Assembly (NCBI GenBank): GCA_963697365.1
Contig: CAVONT010000017.1
Location: forward strand, 248,001-312,000
Source of the DNA: CAIXZV01 sp963697365
GTDB taxonomy: Bacteria; Chloroflexota; Limnocylindria; Limnocylindrales; CSP1-4
Direction of reading: 5' to 3'
Length of the DNA stretch: 64,000 nucleotides
Shown: positions 13,440 through 21,622 of the stretch, in pieces
Layout of the letters: the number at the start of each line of letters is the position of its first letter
How positions within the stretch are numbered: position 1 is the first letter of the stretch
Notes under the pieces: generated by a model
What the model was told of the DNA's origin: nothing
The model's database searches: none
Seen by the model: the letters and a program-made list of their open reading frames with translations, nothing else
Translations under genes and position numbers: made by a program

Positions 13440-13804
13440 TCCAGGCCTCCACGCGGCTTCGCGTCGCAGACAACACCGGCGCCCGCACGATCGAGTGCAT
13501 CCGGGTCATGGGCCGCTCGCGCAAGACCGTCGCCGGCATCGGTGACGTGATCGTGGCAAGCGTCAAGACGGCGATCCCGAATGCCCCGGTCAAGAAGGGC
13601 GACGTCGTCCGCGCGGTCATCGTCCGGACTTCGAAGGAGATCGGGCGGCCCGACGGGTCGTACATCCGCTTCGACGAGAATGCGGCCGTGCTGATCAACA
13701 ACCAGGGCAACCCGCGCGGCACCCGGATCTTCGGCCCGGTCGCGCGCGAGCTCCGTGACCGCAACTACATGAAGATCGTGTCGCTCGCGCCGGAGGTGCT
13801 CTGA
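13436..13804 (+). CDS. rplN: 50S ribosomal protein L14
   Basis: L14 forms an intersubunit bridge. 122 residues, exactly the family length, with IQASTRLRVADNTGAR at the start and the conserved GDVVRAVIVRT strand. GTG start overlaps the rpsQ stop; its own stop overlaps the rplX start. Confidence 0.98.
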   Translation: MIQASTRLRVADNTGARTIECIRVMGRSRKTVAGIGDVIVASVKTAIPNAPVKKGDVVRAVIVRTSKEIGRPDGSYIRFDENAAVLINNQGNPRGTRIFGPVARELRDRNYMKIVSLAPEVL

Positions 13805-14244
13805 TGGCCGTGCGCTCGATCGAGCACCAGACCAAGGTTCCCGAGATCCGCAAGGGCGACACCGTCGTCGTGCTCGCCGGCAAGGACGCCGGCAAGCGTG
13901 GCAAGGTCACCTCGGTGATCCGCCGGGATCAGTCTCCGACCCCCGTCCGCTCCGGCTATCGGCGCGTCTCCCTGAAGGGCGGCGTGTACGTGGTCGTGGA
14001 CGGTGTGAACATCGCCCGCAAGCACACCAAGCCGCGCCAGCGCAGCACGGGTGGCATCGGGTCCATGCCGACCGTCGATCCGGGCGGCATCCTGGACCAC
14101 ACCATGCCGCTGCCGGTCAATCGCGTGATGGTCGTCTGCACGAGCTGCGACAGGCCCACGCGGATCGGCCACCGCACGCTGGACAACGGCACCCGGGTCC
14201 GCACCTGCGGCCACTGCGGCGAGCCGATCGAGGTGAAGGCGTGA
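13804..14244 (+). CDS. rplX: 50S ribosomal protein L24 with C-terminal zinc ribbon
   Basis: L24 is an assembly initiator protein near the tunnel exit. The N-terminal KOW motif (RKGDTVVVLAGKDAGKRGKV) is followed by a C-terminal segment with two CxxC pairs, CTSC and CGHC, separated by about 25 residues, so it probably binds zinc. At 146 residues it is longer than the ~105 of E. coli. ATG 13804 overlaps the rplN stop. Confidence 0.97.
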   Translation: MAVRSIEHQTKVPEIRKGDTVVVLAGKDAGKRGKVTSVIRRDQSPTPVRSGYRRVSLKGGVYVVVDGVNIARKHTKPRQRSTGGIGSMPTVDPGGILDHTMPLPVNRVMVVCTSCDRPTRIGHRTLDNGTRVRTCGHCGEPIEVKA

Positions 14245-14783
14245 GCGGGCAGCTGAAGGACAAGTACACGACCGAGGTCATCCCGGCCCTGAACAAGCAT
14301 TTCGGGTACACCAACCCGATGCAGGTGCCGCGCCTCGAGAAGATCGTTGTCAATATCGGCCTGGGCGAGGCCCTGACGAACGCGAAGGCAGTGGACGCCG
14401 CCGTTGGCGACGTCCAGTTGATCACCGGCCAGAAGCCGATCGTCACGCGCGCCAAGCGCTCCATCGCCCAATTCCGCGTCCGGACCGGCAACCCGATCGG
14501 CGTGAAGGTGACCCTTCGCGGCGAGCGGATGTGGGACTTCCTGGAGCGCCTCACGCGGATCGCGCTACCGCGCATCCGCGACTTCCGAGGCGTCCCGGGC
14601 AAGTCGTTCGACGGCCGCGGGAACTACTCGCTGGGTCTCCGGGAGCAGCTTGCTTTCCCCGAGATCGACTATGACAAGGTTGACCGTCTCCGCGGGCTGG
14701 AGATCAGCATCGTGACGACGGCGAAGACCGACGAGGAGAGCAAGAAGCTTCTTGAACTCCTCGGCATGCCCTTCGCCGGCTAG
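14241..14783 (+). CDS. rplE: 50S ribosomal protein L5
   Basis: L5 binds 5S rRNA and contacts P-site tRNA. 180 residues with PRLEKIVVNIGLGEA near the start and RIRDFRGVPGKSFDGRGNYS in the middle. GTG 14241 overlaps the rplX stop; rpsN follows. Confidence 0.98.
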   Translation: MSGQLKDKYTTEVIPALNKHFGYTNPMQVPRLEKIVVNIGLGEALTNAKAVDAAVGDVQLITGQKPIVTRAKRSIAQFRVRTGNPIGVKVTLRGERMWDFLERLTRIALPRIRDFRGVPGKSFDGRGNYSLGLREQLAFPEIDYDKVDRLRGLEISIVTTAKTDEESKKLLELLGMPFAG

Positions 14784-14802
14784 GGCGCGGGGAGGAGTCC
14801 AA

Positions 14803-14988
14803 ATGGCCAAGAAGTCAATGATCGCGAAGGCCAAGCGCGAGCCCAAGCATCCGGTGCAGGGGTACCACCGCTGCTTCGTCTGCGGTCGGCCGCGGGCGTA
14901 CATGCGCCGCTTCGCGCTCTGCCGCATCTGCTTCCGCGAGCGTGCGCTCGTCGGCGAGCTGCCCGGCGTCACGAAGTCGAGCTGGTAA
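14803..14988 (+). CDS. rpsN: 30S ribosomal protein S14, zinc-binding type Z
   Basis: S14 is a 30S head protein. This is the short zinc-binding form: 61 residues with CFVC and CRIC pairs flanking RAYMRRFAL. The start ATG 14803 follows GGAGGAG by about eight bases. The zinc-free long form is not seen in the window. Confidence 0.98.
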   Translation: MAKKSMIAKAKREPKHPVQGYHRCFVCGRPRAYMRRFALCRICFRERALVGELPGVTKSSW

Positions 14989-14992
14989 GAAG

Positions 14993-15391
14993 ATGAACGT
15001 CTCCGACCCGATCGCGGACATGCTCACGCGCGTCCGCAACGCGTCCCGGGCGCGCCACACGGAGGTCGTGGTCCCTGCCTCGCGCACCAAGCGCGAGATC
15101 GCGCGGATCCTCAAGGATGAAGGCTTCATCGCCGACGTCCGCGAGGAGCGCGACGGACCCGGCAGCATCCTGCGGCTGCAGCTCAAGTATGTTGACGGCA
15201 AGGTGCCGGTCGTCTCAGGTCTCAAGCGGATCAGCAAGCCGGGTCTGCGCGTGTACGCGCAGAAGACGGAGATCCCGCGGGTCCTCGGCGGCTTGGGCAT
15301 CGTGATCGTCAGCACCAGCAAGGGGATCATGACCGGCAGCCAGGCCAAGCAGGCCCAGCTCGGCGGCGAGATCCTCGCGTACGTCTGGTAG
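14993..15391 (+). CDS. rpsH: 30S ribosomal protein S8
   Basis: S8 binds helix 21 of 16S rRNA and represses the spc operon in E. coli. 132 residues from ATG 14993: SDPIADMLTRVRNA at the start and the C-terminal STSKGIMTGSQAK loop. Four bases after rpsN. Confidence 0.98.
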   Translation: MNVSDPIADMLTRVRNASRARHTEVVVPASRTKREIARILKDEGFIADVREERDGPGSILRLQLKYVDGKVPVVSGLKRISKPGLRVYAQKTEIPRVLGGLGIVIVSTSKGIMTGSQAKQAQLGGEILAYVW

Positions 15392-15398
15392 GCGAGCG

Positions 15399-15950
15399 AT
15401 GTCCCGTATCGGCCGCCTCCCCATCATCGTCCCGGCGGGCGTGGATATCACGCTCGACGGACGCGTCATCACCGTGACGGGCCCCAAGGGAACGCTCACG
15501 CGTGAACTGCCGCCGCGCATCGAGATCGAGCGTGAGGGCGACGTCATCAATGTCGTCCGCCCGACCGAGAACAAGCTCGACAAGAGCCTGCACGGCCTGA
15601 CGCGCACCCTCGTCAACAACATGGTCGTCGGCGTGACCACCGGCTACCGCAAGGGCCTCGAGATCATCGGCGTCGGCTACCGCGCGCAGAAGGTGGGGGA
15701 CAACCTCCAGCTGGCGCTCGGCTACAGCCACCCGGTCGAGATCCAGCCGCCTGCGGGCATCAGCTTCGAGCTGGAGACCCCCCTCAAGCTGGCGGTCGTC
15801 GGCATCGACAAGGAGCTGGTCGGCCAGGTCGCGGCCAAGGTCCGCGCCACGCGGAAGCCCGAGCCCTACAAGGGCAAGGGTGTCCGCTACGCGGGCGAGA
15901 AGGTCCGCCGCAAGGCCGGCAAGGCCGGCAAGATCGGCGGGAAGAAGTAG
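15399..15950 (+). CDS. rplF: 50S ribosomal protein L6
   Basis: L6 lies near the factor-binding site. 183 residues in two repeated alpha/beta domains; SRIGRLPI start and the C-terminal EPYKGKGVRYAGE motif are diagnostic. The last ~12 residues are Lys/Gly-rich. Three bases separate it from rplR. Confidence 0.98.
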   Translation: MSRIGRLPIIVPAGVDITLDGRVITVTGPKGTLTRELPPRIEIEREGDVINVVRPTENKLDKSLHGLTRTLVNNMVVGVTTGYRKGLEIIGVGYRAQKVGDNLQLALGYSHPVEIQPPAGISFELETPLKLAVVGIDKELVGQVAAKVRATRKPEPYKGKGVRYAGEKVRRKAGKAGKIGGKK

Positions 15951-15953
15951 CCC

Positions 15954-16319
15954 ATGAAGAAGATCGTCGCCAGCCGCTCGGCATCGCGCGCCAAGCGCCA
16001 TGAGCGGATCCGCCTGCGGCTTGCAGGCACGTCGGAGCGCCCCCGCCTCGCCGTGTTCCGCAGCCTCAGCCACATCTACGCCCAGGTCATCGACGACACC
16101 AGCGGCACCACGCTGGCCGCGGCGTCCTCGCGCGAGGCGTCCTTCAAGGACGGCTCGAGCACCAAGATGGACGACGCCAAGGCCGTCGGCAAGCTCGTCG
16201 CCGAGCGCGCCAAGGCTGCGGGCGTGGACAAGGTGGTCTTCGACCGGGCCGGCTTCCAGTACCACGGGCGGGTCCGCTCGCTCGCCGAGGCGGCCCGCGA
16301 GGCCGGCCTCGACTTCTAG
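15954..16319 (+). CDS. rplR: 50S ribosomal protein L18
   Basis: L18 binds 5S rRNA with L5. 121 residues with RIRLRLAGTSERPRLAVFRS near the start and the FDRAGFQYHGRVRSLAEAAR C-terminal motif. It sits between rplF and rpsE in the standard spc order. Confidence 0.98.
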   Translation: MKKIVASRSASRAKRHERIRLRLAGTSERPRLAVFRSLSHIYAQVIDDTSGTTLAAASSREASFKDGSSTKMDDAKAVGKLVAERAKAAGVDKVVFDRAGFQYHGRVRSLAEAAREAGLDF

Positions 16320-16328
16320 GAGACGCCT

Positions 16329-16871
16329 GTGGCCCGCATCGACCCGAACAAGCTCGCGCTCGAGGAGCGCGTCGTCCAGATCAACCGCGTCGCCAAGGTC
16401 CACAAGGGTGGCCGCCGCTTCAGCTTCTCGGCGGTCATCGTCGTGGGCGATGGCAACGGCCACGTGGGCGTCGGCCTGGGCAAGGCCGGCGACGTGCCCG
16501 AGAGCATCCGCAAGGGTGTCGAGGACGCGAAGAAGCACATCGTCAAGATCCCGATGATCGGGACGACGATCCCGCACGAGGTCCGCGAGGAGTTCTGCGC
16601 CGCGCAGGTGCTGCTCAAGCCGGCCTCGAAGGGAACCGGCGTCATCGCCGGTGGTGCCGTCCGCGCTGTCGTCGAGGCCGCGGGGATCCGCGACATCCTG
16701 TCCAAGGTGCACGGCTCCACCAACCCGGTGAACGTGACCCGTGCGACGGTGAACGCCCTCACCAGCCTCCGCTCCGTCGAGGAGCTGGAGCGCCAGCGTG
16801 GTGTCAAGCTCCGCCTGTCGGTCCCCGGCCAGGCCGCTGCGATGGTGGGGGAGGCAGCCGATGGCCGGTAG
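16329..16871 (+). CDS. rpsE: 30S ribosomal protein S5
   Basis: S5 acts in decoding accuracy and assembly. 180 residues; the double-stranded RNA-binding domain shows RVAKVHKGGRRFSFSAVIVV and GHVGVGLGKAGDVPESIRKG. GTG start 16329 with AGGAG six bases upstream. Overlaps the rpmD start by 11 bases. Confidence 0.98.
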   Translation: MARIDPNKLALEERVVQINRVAKVHKGGRRFSFSAVIVVGDGNGHVGVGLGKAGDVPESIRKGVEDAKKHIVKIPMIGTTIPHEVREEFCAAQVLLKPASKGTGVIAGGAVRAVVEAAGIRDILSKVHGSTNPVNVTRATVNALTSLRSVEELERQRGVKLRLSVPGQAAAMVGEAADGR

Positions 16872-17073
16872 CCTCAAGATCACCCAGACCAAGTCCACGA
16901 TCAGCCACATCCACCGCAACCGGGCAACGATCCGGGCGCTGGGCCTGCACGGCATCGGCAGCTCGTCGACCCTGCCGGACAACCCCGCCGTCCGCGGGAT
17001 GGTCCGTCAAGTCCGGTTCCTGGTGACGGTCGAGGAGCTCCCCGAGGGCACGACGACCCCGGAGAAGAACTGA
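16861..17073 (+). CDS. rpmD: 50S ribosomal protein L30
   Basis: Small 50S protein, 70 residues from ATG 16861, with LKITQTKSTISHIHRNRATI and the HGIGSSSTLPDNPAVRGM segment. Slightly longer than the usual ~60 through an acidic tail. The last base overlaps the rplO start. Confidence 0.97.
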   Translation: MAGSLKITQTKSTISHIHRNRATIRALGLHGIGSSSTLPDNPAVRGMVRQVRFLVTVEELPEGTTTPEKN

Positions 17074-17618
17074 TGAAGATCCACGACCTGAAGCCCGCGG
17101 AGGGTTCGGTCACCAAGAAGGTCCGGGTCGGGCGCGGTATCGCGGCCGGCAAGGGCAAGACCGCAGGCCGCGGCACGAAGGGCCAGCGCTCGCGCGCTGG
17201 CGCCTCGATCCCGGCCTGGTTCGAGGGTGGCCAGACCCCGATCCACATCCGGATCCCGAAGCTCCGCGGCTTCCGCAACATCAACGATGTCGAGTACGAG
17301 GTCGTCAACGTCGGTGCAATCAGCGCCGCCGTCGAGGCCGGCAAGCTCGCGAGCGAGGGTGGCGCGCCGGTCACGGTGAACACCGACACCCTCAAGGCCG
17401 CCGGGCTTGTCCGGCGCGATCGTCTCCCGCTCAAGATCCTCGGCCACGGTGAGGTCTCGGCCAATCTCTTCGTCCTCGCGGACGCGTTCACCAAGAGCGC
17501 ACGCGAGAAGATCGAGGCGGCCGGGGGCACCGCGCAGGTGATCGAGATCCCGAGTGAGCCATTCGCGGCCCTGGGCGTCGAGCCCGTGGCCGAGGCCGGC
17601 GCGGCCGACAACGGCTAG
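17073..17618 (+). CDS. rplO: 50S ribosomal protein L15
   Basis: L15 is a late-assembly 50S protein. 181 residues: HDLKPAEGSVTKKVRVGRGI then the Gly-rich GKGKTAGRGTKGQRSRAG segment, and the C-terminal globular domain. Precedes secY as in the classical spc operon. Confidence 0.98.
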   Translation: MKIHDLKPAEGSVTKKVRVGRGIAAGKGKTAGRGTKGQRSRAGASIPAWFEGGQTPIHIRIPKLRGFRNINDVEYEVVNVGAISAAVEAGKLASEGGAPVTVNTDTLKAAGLVRRDRLPLKILGHGEVSANLFVLADAFTKSAREKIEAAGGTAQVIEIPSEPFAALGVEPVAEAGAADNG

Positions 17619-17624
17619 ACGACT

Positions 17625-18902
17625 GTGTTCGAGGGTCTGCTCAACGCGTTCCGGGCGCCGGATCTCCGGCGCCGGATCCTCTTTGTGGCTGGAATCCTGG
17701 TCGTGTTCCGGCTGCTCGCGCATGTCCCGGTTCCGGGCGTCGATCGCGATCAGCTCGCGTCCTTCCTCGGCGACAACGCGATCTTCGGCCTGCTCGACCT
17801 GTTCTCGGGCGGCGGCCTGACCAGCTTCTCGGTCGTGGCGCTCGGCGTGAACCCGTACATCAACGCCTCGATCATCATGCAGCTCATGACGGGCGTCGTC
17901 CCGTCGCTGCAGGCGCTGCAGCGAGAGGGCGAGTACGGGCGGACCAAGATCAACCAGTACACCCGGTACCTGTCGGTGCCGATGGCGCTGCTCCAGGCCT
18001 ACGGCTTCATGGCCCTGCTCAATGCGAACGGCGTGCTCTCCACGCCATTCGACTTCGGCAGCTGGGAGACATGGACGCAGATCGCCACGCTGACCGCCGG
18101 TTCCGTCACCCTCATGTGGCTGGGCGAGCTGATCACCGAGAAGGGCATCGGCAACGGCATCAGCTTCATCATCTTCGCGGGCATCGTGTCGCGCGCCCCG
18201 GTCGCGATCGTCTCGCTGATCGAGGACCCGGACCTCGCGAAGATCGTCCTCTTCGCGATCATGGCGATCGCCGCAGTCGCGACGATCATCTACGTCCAGG
18301 AGGGCCAGCGCCGGATCCCGATCCAGTACGCCTCGCGCGTCCGCGGCCGGCGCATGTACCAGGGAGGCCAGACCTTCCTGCCGCTTCGCGTCAACCAGGC
18401 CGGCGTCATCCCGATCATCTTCGCGGTGAGCATCCTGCTCTTCCCGAGCCAGATCGCCAGCTACTTCACCACGGCCGGGGGCCTGGTGGGGGAGATCGCG
18501 ACCGCCATCGTCAACCTGCTCGGCAGCTCGTCGCCGCTGTACGTCGCGCTGTACTTCTTCCTGACCGTCGGCTTCACGTACTTCTACACGGCGTTCACGT
18601 TCAAACCGGACGAGACCGCCGAGCAGTTGCGCAAGAACGGCGGCTTCATCCCCGGCATCCGGCCGGGTCGTCCCACGCAGGATTACCTGGCGAGGGTGGT
18701 CACCAGGATCACCGTGGCCGGCGCCATCTTCCTCGGCGTCGTCGCGGCCCTGCCCCCCTTCATCAGCCTCGTCCGTCCGGAGTTCCAGAATCTCGCGTTG
18801 GGTGGCACGGGCATCCTCATCGTTGTCTCCGTCGTCGTCGAGACGATGAAGCAGCTTGAGGCCCAGCTGCTCATCCGCCAGTACGAGGGCTTCATCAAGT
18901 GA
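17625..18902 (+). CDS. secY: Protein translocase subunit SecY
   Basis: Channel subunit of the SecYEG translocon in the cytoplasmic membrane. 425 residues with ten predicted membrane segments, NPYINASIIMQLM after TM2 and the cytosolic loop QEGQRRIPIQYA. GTG 17625 start, 7 bases after rplO. The stop (AAGTGA) overlaps the GTG of adk. Confidence 0.98.
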   Translation: MFEGLLNAFRAPDLRRRILFVAGILVVFRLLAHVPVPGVDRDQLASFLGDNAIFGLLDLFSGGGLTSFSVVALGVNPYINASIIMQLMTGVVPSLQALQREGEYGRTKINQYTRYLSVPMALLQAYGFMALLNANGVLSTPFDFGSWETWTQIATLTAGSVTLMWLGELITEKGIGNGISFIIFAGIVSRAPVAIVSLIEDPDLAKIVLFAIMAIAAVATIIYVQEGQRRIPIQYASRVRGRRMYQGGQTFLPLRVNQAGVIPIIFAVSILLFPSQIASYFTTAGGLVGEIATAIVNLLGSSSPLYVALYFFLTVGFTYFYTAFTFKPDETAEQLRKNGGFIPGIRPGRPTQDYLARVVTRITVAGAIFLGVVAALPPFISLVRPEFQNLALGGTGILIVVSVVVETMKQLEAQLLIRQYEGFIK

Positions 18903-19580
18903 ACGTGGTCGTCCTCCTCGGCGCTCCAGGCGCCGGGAAGGGCACGCAGGCCCCGCTGCTCGCGGCTCGGCTCGGGATCCCGGTGGTTGCCACCGGGGAC
19001 ATCTTCCGGGCCGCCGTGCGCGACGGAACGCCCCTGGGAATGGAAGCGCGGCGCTACATGGACGCGGGCCAGCTCGTCCCCGACGAGATCACGGTCAAGC
19101 TGCTGCTGGACCGCCTGGCCCGCCCCGACGCGGCCGCCGGTGTCATCCTCGACGGCTTCCCGAGAACCGGCGTCCAGGCCCAGGCGCTCGACAACGGCGC
19201 TCGCGGAGCGCGGGCAGGCGGTGTCCGCCGCCGTCCTGGTCGACGTGCCGGCCGACGAGCTCGAGCGGCGCATGTCGGGCCGCTGGATCTGCCGTGCCTC
19301 CGGGCATCCCTACCACGAGACGTTCAGCCCGCCGAAGTCGGCCGGGGTGTGCGATCTCGACGGCTCCGACCTGTACCAGCGGGCCGACGACCGGCCGGAG
19401 ACCATCCGGGCCAGGCTCGACCAGCAGCTGGGCGCGCTCGCCGAGGTCATCGACCACTACCGCGCGTCGGGCGTGATCGCGTCCGTCGACGGGCTCCAGG
19501 GTATCGATGCGGTCGGCGCTGCGATCGACGTGGCGCTGTCCGAGCACGGCGTCGCGCCGCTCGCCGGCCAGGTGTCCTGA
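18899..19580 (+). CDS. adk: Adenylate kinase, frameshifted as given
   Basis: Interconverts AMP, ADP and ATP. P-loop GAPGAGKGTQ near the start, GDIFR, and DGFPRTGVQAQAL. At 19196 an extra G (aac[g]gcgctcgcgg) breaks the frame; the remainder (LAERGQAVSAAVLVDVPADE to AGQVS) continues in the next frame to TGA 19578-19580. With one base removed the protein has 226 residues, normal for a long-LID enzyme. The LID has CRASGHPYH and CDLDG instead of the usual paired CxxC, so the zinc site is altered. Uncorrected, the first frame runs on into map. An essential gene; an indel error is most likely. Confidence 0.93.
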
Positions 19581-19582
19581 GC

Positions 19583-20371
19583 GTGATCAAGCGCCACGCC
19601 AAGGCCGACATCGCAAAGATGCGGTCGGCAGGCCGCATCGTCGCCGAGGTGCTGGCGCTCGTCGAGGAGAACCTGGAACCCGGGATCTCCACGGCCGAGA
19701 TCGACCGGATCGCCGAGCAGCACATCCGGGCCAGCAAGGGCATCCCGTCCTTCCTCGGCTATCTCGGCGGCCGCCGCTACGACGTCCGCGACCCGCGCGC
19801 GTACAAGGCGTCCACCTGCATCTCCATCGACCACGAGATCGTGCACGGCATCCCGGGCGACCGCGAGGTCAAGGCCGGGCAGATCGTGTCGGTCGATGTG
19901 GGCGTGATCTACGACGGCTGGCACGGTGACGGCGCCCGCAGCTTCATCTGCGGCGGCGACGCCGCCGGCAGCCCCACGGCCGTTCGCCTGGTCGAGTCCA
20001 CGCGGCTCGGCCTGATGGCGGGAATTGCAGCCGCCCGGCCCGGCAACCACATCGAGGACATCGGCGCGGCCGTCGAGGACGTCGCGCTGGAGCGCGGGTA
20101 CGGCATCGTGCGCGGCTACACCGGGCACGGCATCGGCACGAACATGCACGACGATCCGTCCGTCCCCAACTTCCGCACCGGCCGGCCCGGCGCGAAGCTC
20201 GAGACGGGGTTGTGCCTGGCCATCGAGCCGATGTTCATGATCGGCTCCGAGGAGACCGCGGTGCTGCCCGACGGGTGGACCGTGGTGACCGCAGACGGGT
20301 CGCTCGCCGCCCACTTCGAGCACACGATCGCGATCACGGCCGACGGGCCGGAGATCCTGACGACGGCGTAG
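19583..20371 (+). CDS. map: Methionine aminopeptidase, type I
   Basis: Removes the initiator Met from nascent proteins, using two metal ions. 262 residues from GTG 19583, 2 bases after adk. Metal ligands are recognisable in VSVDVGVIYDGWHGDGARSF, GHGIGTNMHDDP and the final EHTIAITADG. HEIVHGIPGD holds the substrate-binding His. The frame is joined to the front half of adk only through the adk frameshift. Confidence 0.97.
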   Translation: MIKRHAKADIAKMRSAGRIVAEVLALVEENLEPGISTAEIDRIAEQHIRASKGIPSFLGYLGGRRYDVRDPRAYKASTCISIDHEIVHGIPGDREVKAGQIVSVDVGVIYDGWHGDGARSFICGGDAAGSPTAVRLVESTRLGLMAGIAAARPGNHIEDIGAAVEDVALERGYGIVRGYTGHGIGTNMHDDPSVPNFRTGRPGAKLETGLCLAIEPMFMIGSEETAVLPDGWTVVTADGSLAAHFEHTIAITADGPEILTTA

Positions 20372-20383
20372 GTGAGCACCGTG

Positions 20384-20412
20384 TTGTCGGATCCGCGCAG
20401 CTTTGATATCCT
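20384..20412 (+). promoter_or_regulatory. Promoter upstream of infA
   Basis: TTGTCG (20384-20389), a 17-base spacer and TATCCT (20407-20412) lie in the 103-base gap between map and infA. It would give the infA-rpmJ-rpsM-rpsK-rpsD-rpoA-rplQ part its own transcript. Match is good but not perfect. Confidence 0.55.
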
Positions 20413-20474
20413 CACCATTCGTGTGTCGGCCCGACTGGGTCGACATTCATGCTGAGAAGGACCCAGGAGCACAG

Positions 20475-20693
20475 TTGGCGAAGAAGGACGCGATCGAAGT
20501 CGAAGGCACCGTGATCGAACCGCTGCCGAACACCATGTTCGCAGTGGAACTCGAGAACGGCCATCGCGTTCTCGCGCACATCAGCGGCAAGCTCCGGATG
20601 AACTTCATCCGGATCCTGCCCGGCGACAGGGTTCGTGTCGAGCTCTCCCCCTACGACCTCACTCGGGGTCGCATCACCTACCGACTGAAGTAG
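20475..20693 (+). CDS. infA: Translation initiation factor IF-1
   Basis: OB-fold factor that binds the ribosomal A site during initiation. 72 residues, the normal length, starting LAKKDAIEVEGTV, with HRVLAHISGKLRMNFIRI and DLTRGRITYR. The start is TTG at 20475: it matches the family N-terminus and has AGGAG five bases upstream. The frame is open up to 20403, but those residues do not resemble IF-1. Confidence 0.96.
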   Translation: MAKKDAIEVEGTVIEPLPNTMFAVELENGHRVLAHISGKLRMNFIRILPGDRVRVELSPYDLTRGRITYRLK

Positions 20694-20706
20694 ATCGAGG
20701 AACCCG

Positions 20707-20820
20707 GTGAAGGTCAGAGCGTCAGTCAAGACGCGTTGCGACAATTGCAAGGTCATCCGGCGCCACGGCACCGTGATGGTCATTTGCGAGAATCCCAAGC
20801 ACAAGCAGCGGCAGGGCTAA
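20707..20820 (+). CDS. rpmJ: 50S ribosomal protein L36
   Basis: Smallest ribosomal protein, here 37 residues from GTG 20707 to TAA 20818-20820. Reads KVRASVKTRCDNC, then CENPKHKQRQG; the Cys, Cys, Cys, His set (CDNC...C....H) is the zinc site of the type-1 form. It lies 13 bases after infA and 4 bases before rpsM, its universal position. Confidence 0.96.
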   Translation: MKVRASVKTRCDNCKVIRRHGTVMVICENPKHKQRQG

Positions 20821-20824
20821 CGCG

Positions 20825-21196
20825 ATGGCTCGTATCGCCGGTGTCGATATCCCGCGCGAGAAGCGCGTGGAGATCGCCCTCACGTACATCTACGGGATCG
20901 GGCTCAGCTCGAGCCAGAAGATCCTCAAGCAGACCAACGTCAACCCGGACACGCGTGTCCGCGACCTCACGGAGGACCAGGTCAACCGGCTCCGCGAGGT
21001 CATCGACCGCACGCACAAGGTCGAGGGCGACCTCCGTCGCGAGGTGGCGCTGAACATCAAGCGCCTCATCGAGATCGGGTCGTACCGCGGCGTCCGGCAT
21101 CGCCGCAACCTCCCGGTGCGCGGGCAGCGCACCAAGACCAACGCCCGCCAGCGCCGGGGGCCGAAGAAGACGGTCGGCGCCCGCAAGAAGAAGTGA
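20825..21196 (+). CDS. rpsM: 30S ribosomal protein S13
   Basis: S13 forms intersubunit bridges and contacts P-site tRNA. 123 residues with ARIAGVDIPREKRVEIALTY and RGVRHRRNLPVRGQRTKTNA. First gene of the alpha part after rpmJ. Confidence 0.98.
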   Translation: MARIAGVDIPREKRVEIALTYIYGIGLSSSQKILKQTNVNPDTRVRDLTEDQVNRLREVIDRTHKVEGDLRREVALNIKRLIEIGSYRGVRHRRNLPVRGQRTKTNARQRRGPKKTVGARKKK

Positions 21197-21213
21197 CGAG
21201 GAACCGGTAAGGC

Positions 21214-21609
21214 ATGGCCGATCGGAAGCGCGCCGTCAAGCAGCGGCGCCGGGAGCGGAAGAACGTCCCGCAGGGACACGTCCATATCATGGCGAGCTTC
21301 AACAACACCATCGTGACGATCACGGATCTCACCGGGAACGTCATCTCGTGGGGTTCTGCTGGCATCGCCGGGTTCAAGGGCTCCCGGAAGAGCACGCCGT
21401 ACGCCGCCGCGCTCGCCGCGGATGGCGCTGCCAAGCGCGCCATGGAGCACGGCATGCGCCAGGTCGAGGTCTACGTGAAGGGCCCCGGCGCTGGTCGCGA
21501 GCAGGCCATCCGCTCGCTGCAGGCCGCCGGCCTCGAGGTGAGTGCGATCACCGACGTCACCCCCATCCCGCACAACGGATGCCGCCCGCCCAAGCGGCGC
21601 CGCGTCTGA
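21214..21609 (+). CDS. rpsK: 30S ribosomal protein S11
   Basis: S11 lies on the 30S platform. 131 residues with GHVHIMASFNNTIVTITD and the C-terminal DVTPIPHNGCRPPKRRRV, both diagnostic. rpsD follows after 13 bases. Confidence 0.98.
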   Translation: MADRKRAVKQRRRERKNVPQGHVHIMASFNNTIVTITDLTGNVISWGSAGIAGFKGSRKSTPYAAALAADGAAKRAMEHGMRQVEVYVKGPGAGREQAIRSLQAAGLEVSAITDVTPIPHNGCRPPKRRRV

Positions 21610-21622
21610 GCACCGAGAGACC

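Noticed and set aside
18899..20371. Apparent adenylate kinase-methionine aminopeptidase fusion
   Set aside because: Created by the extra base at 19196; adk has its own stop at 19578-19580 and map its own start.
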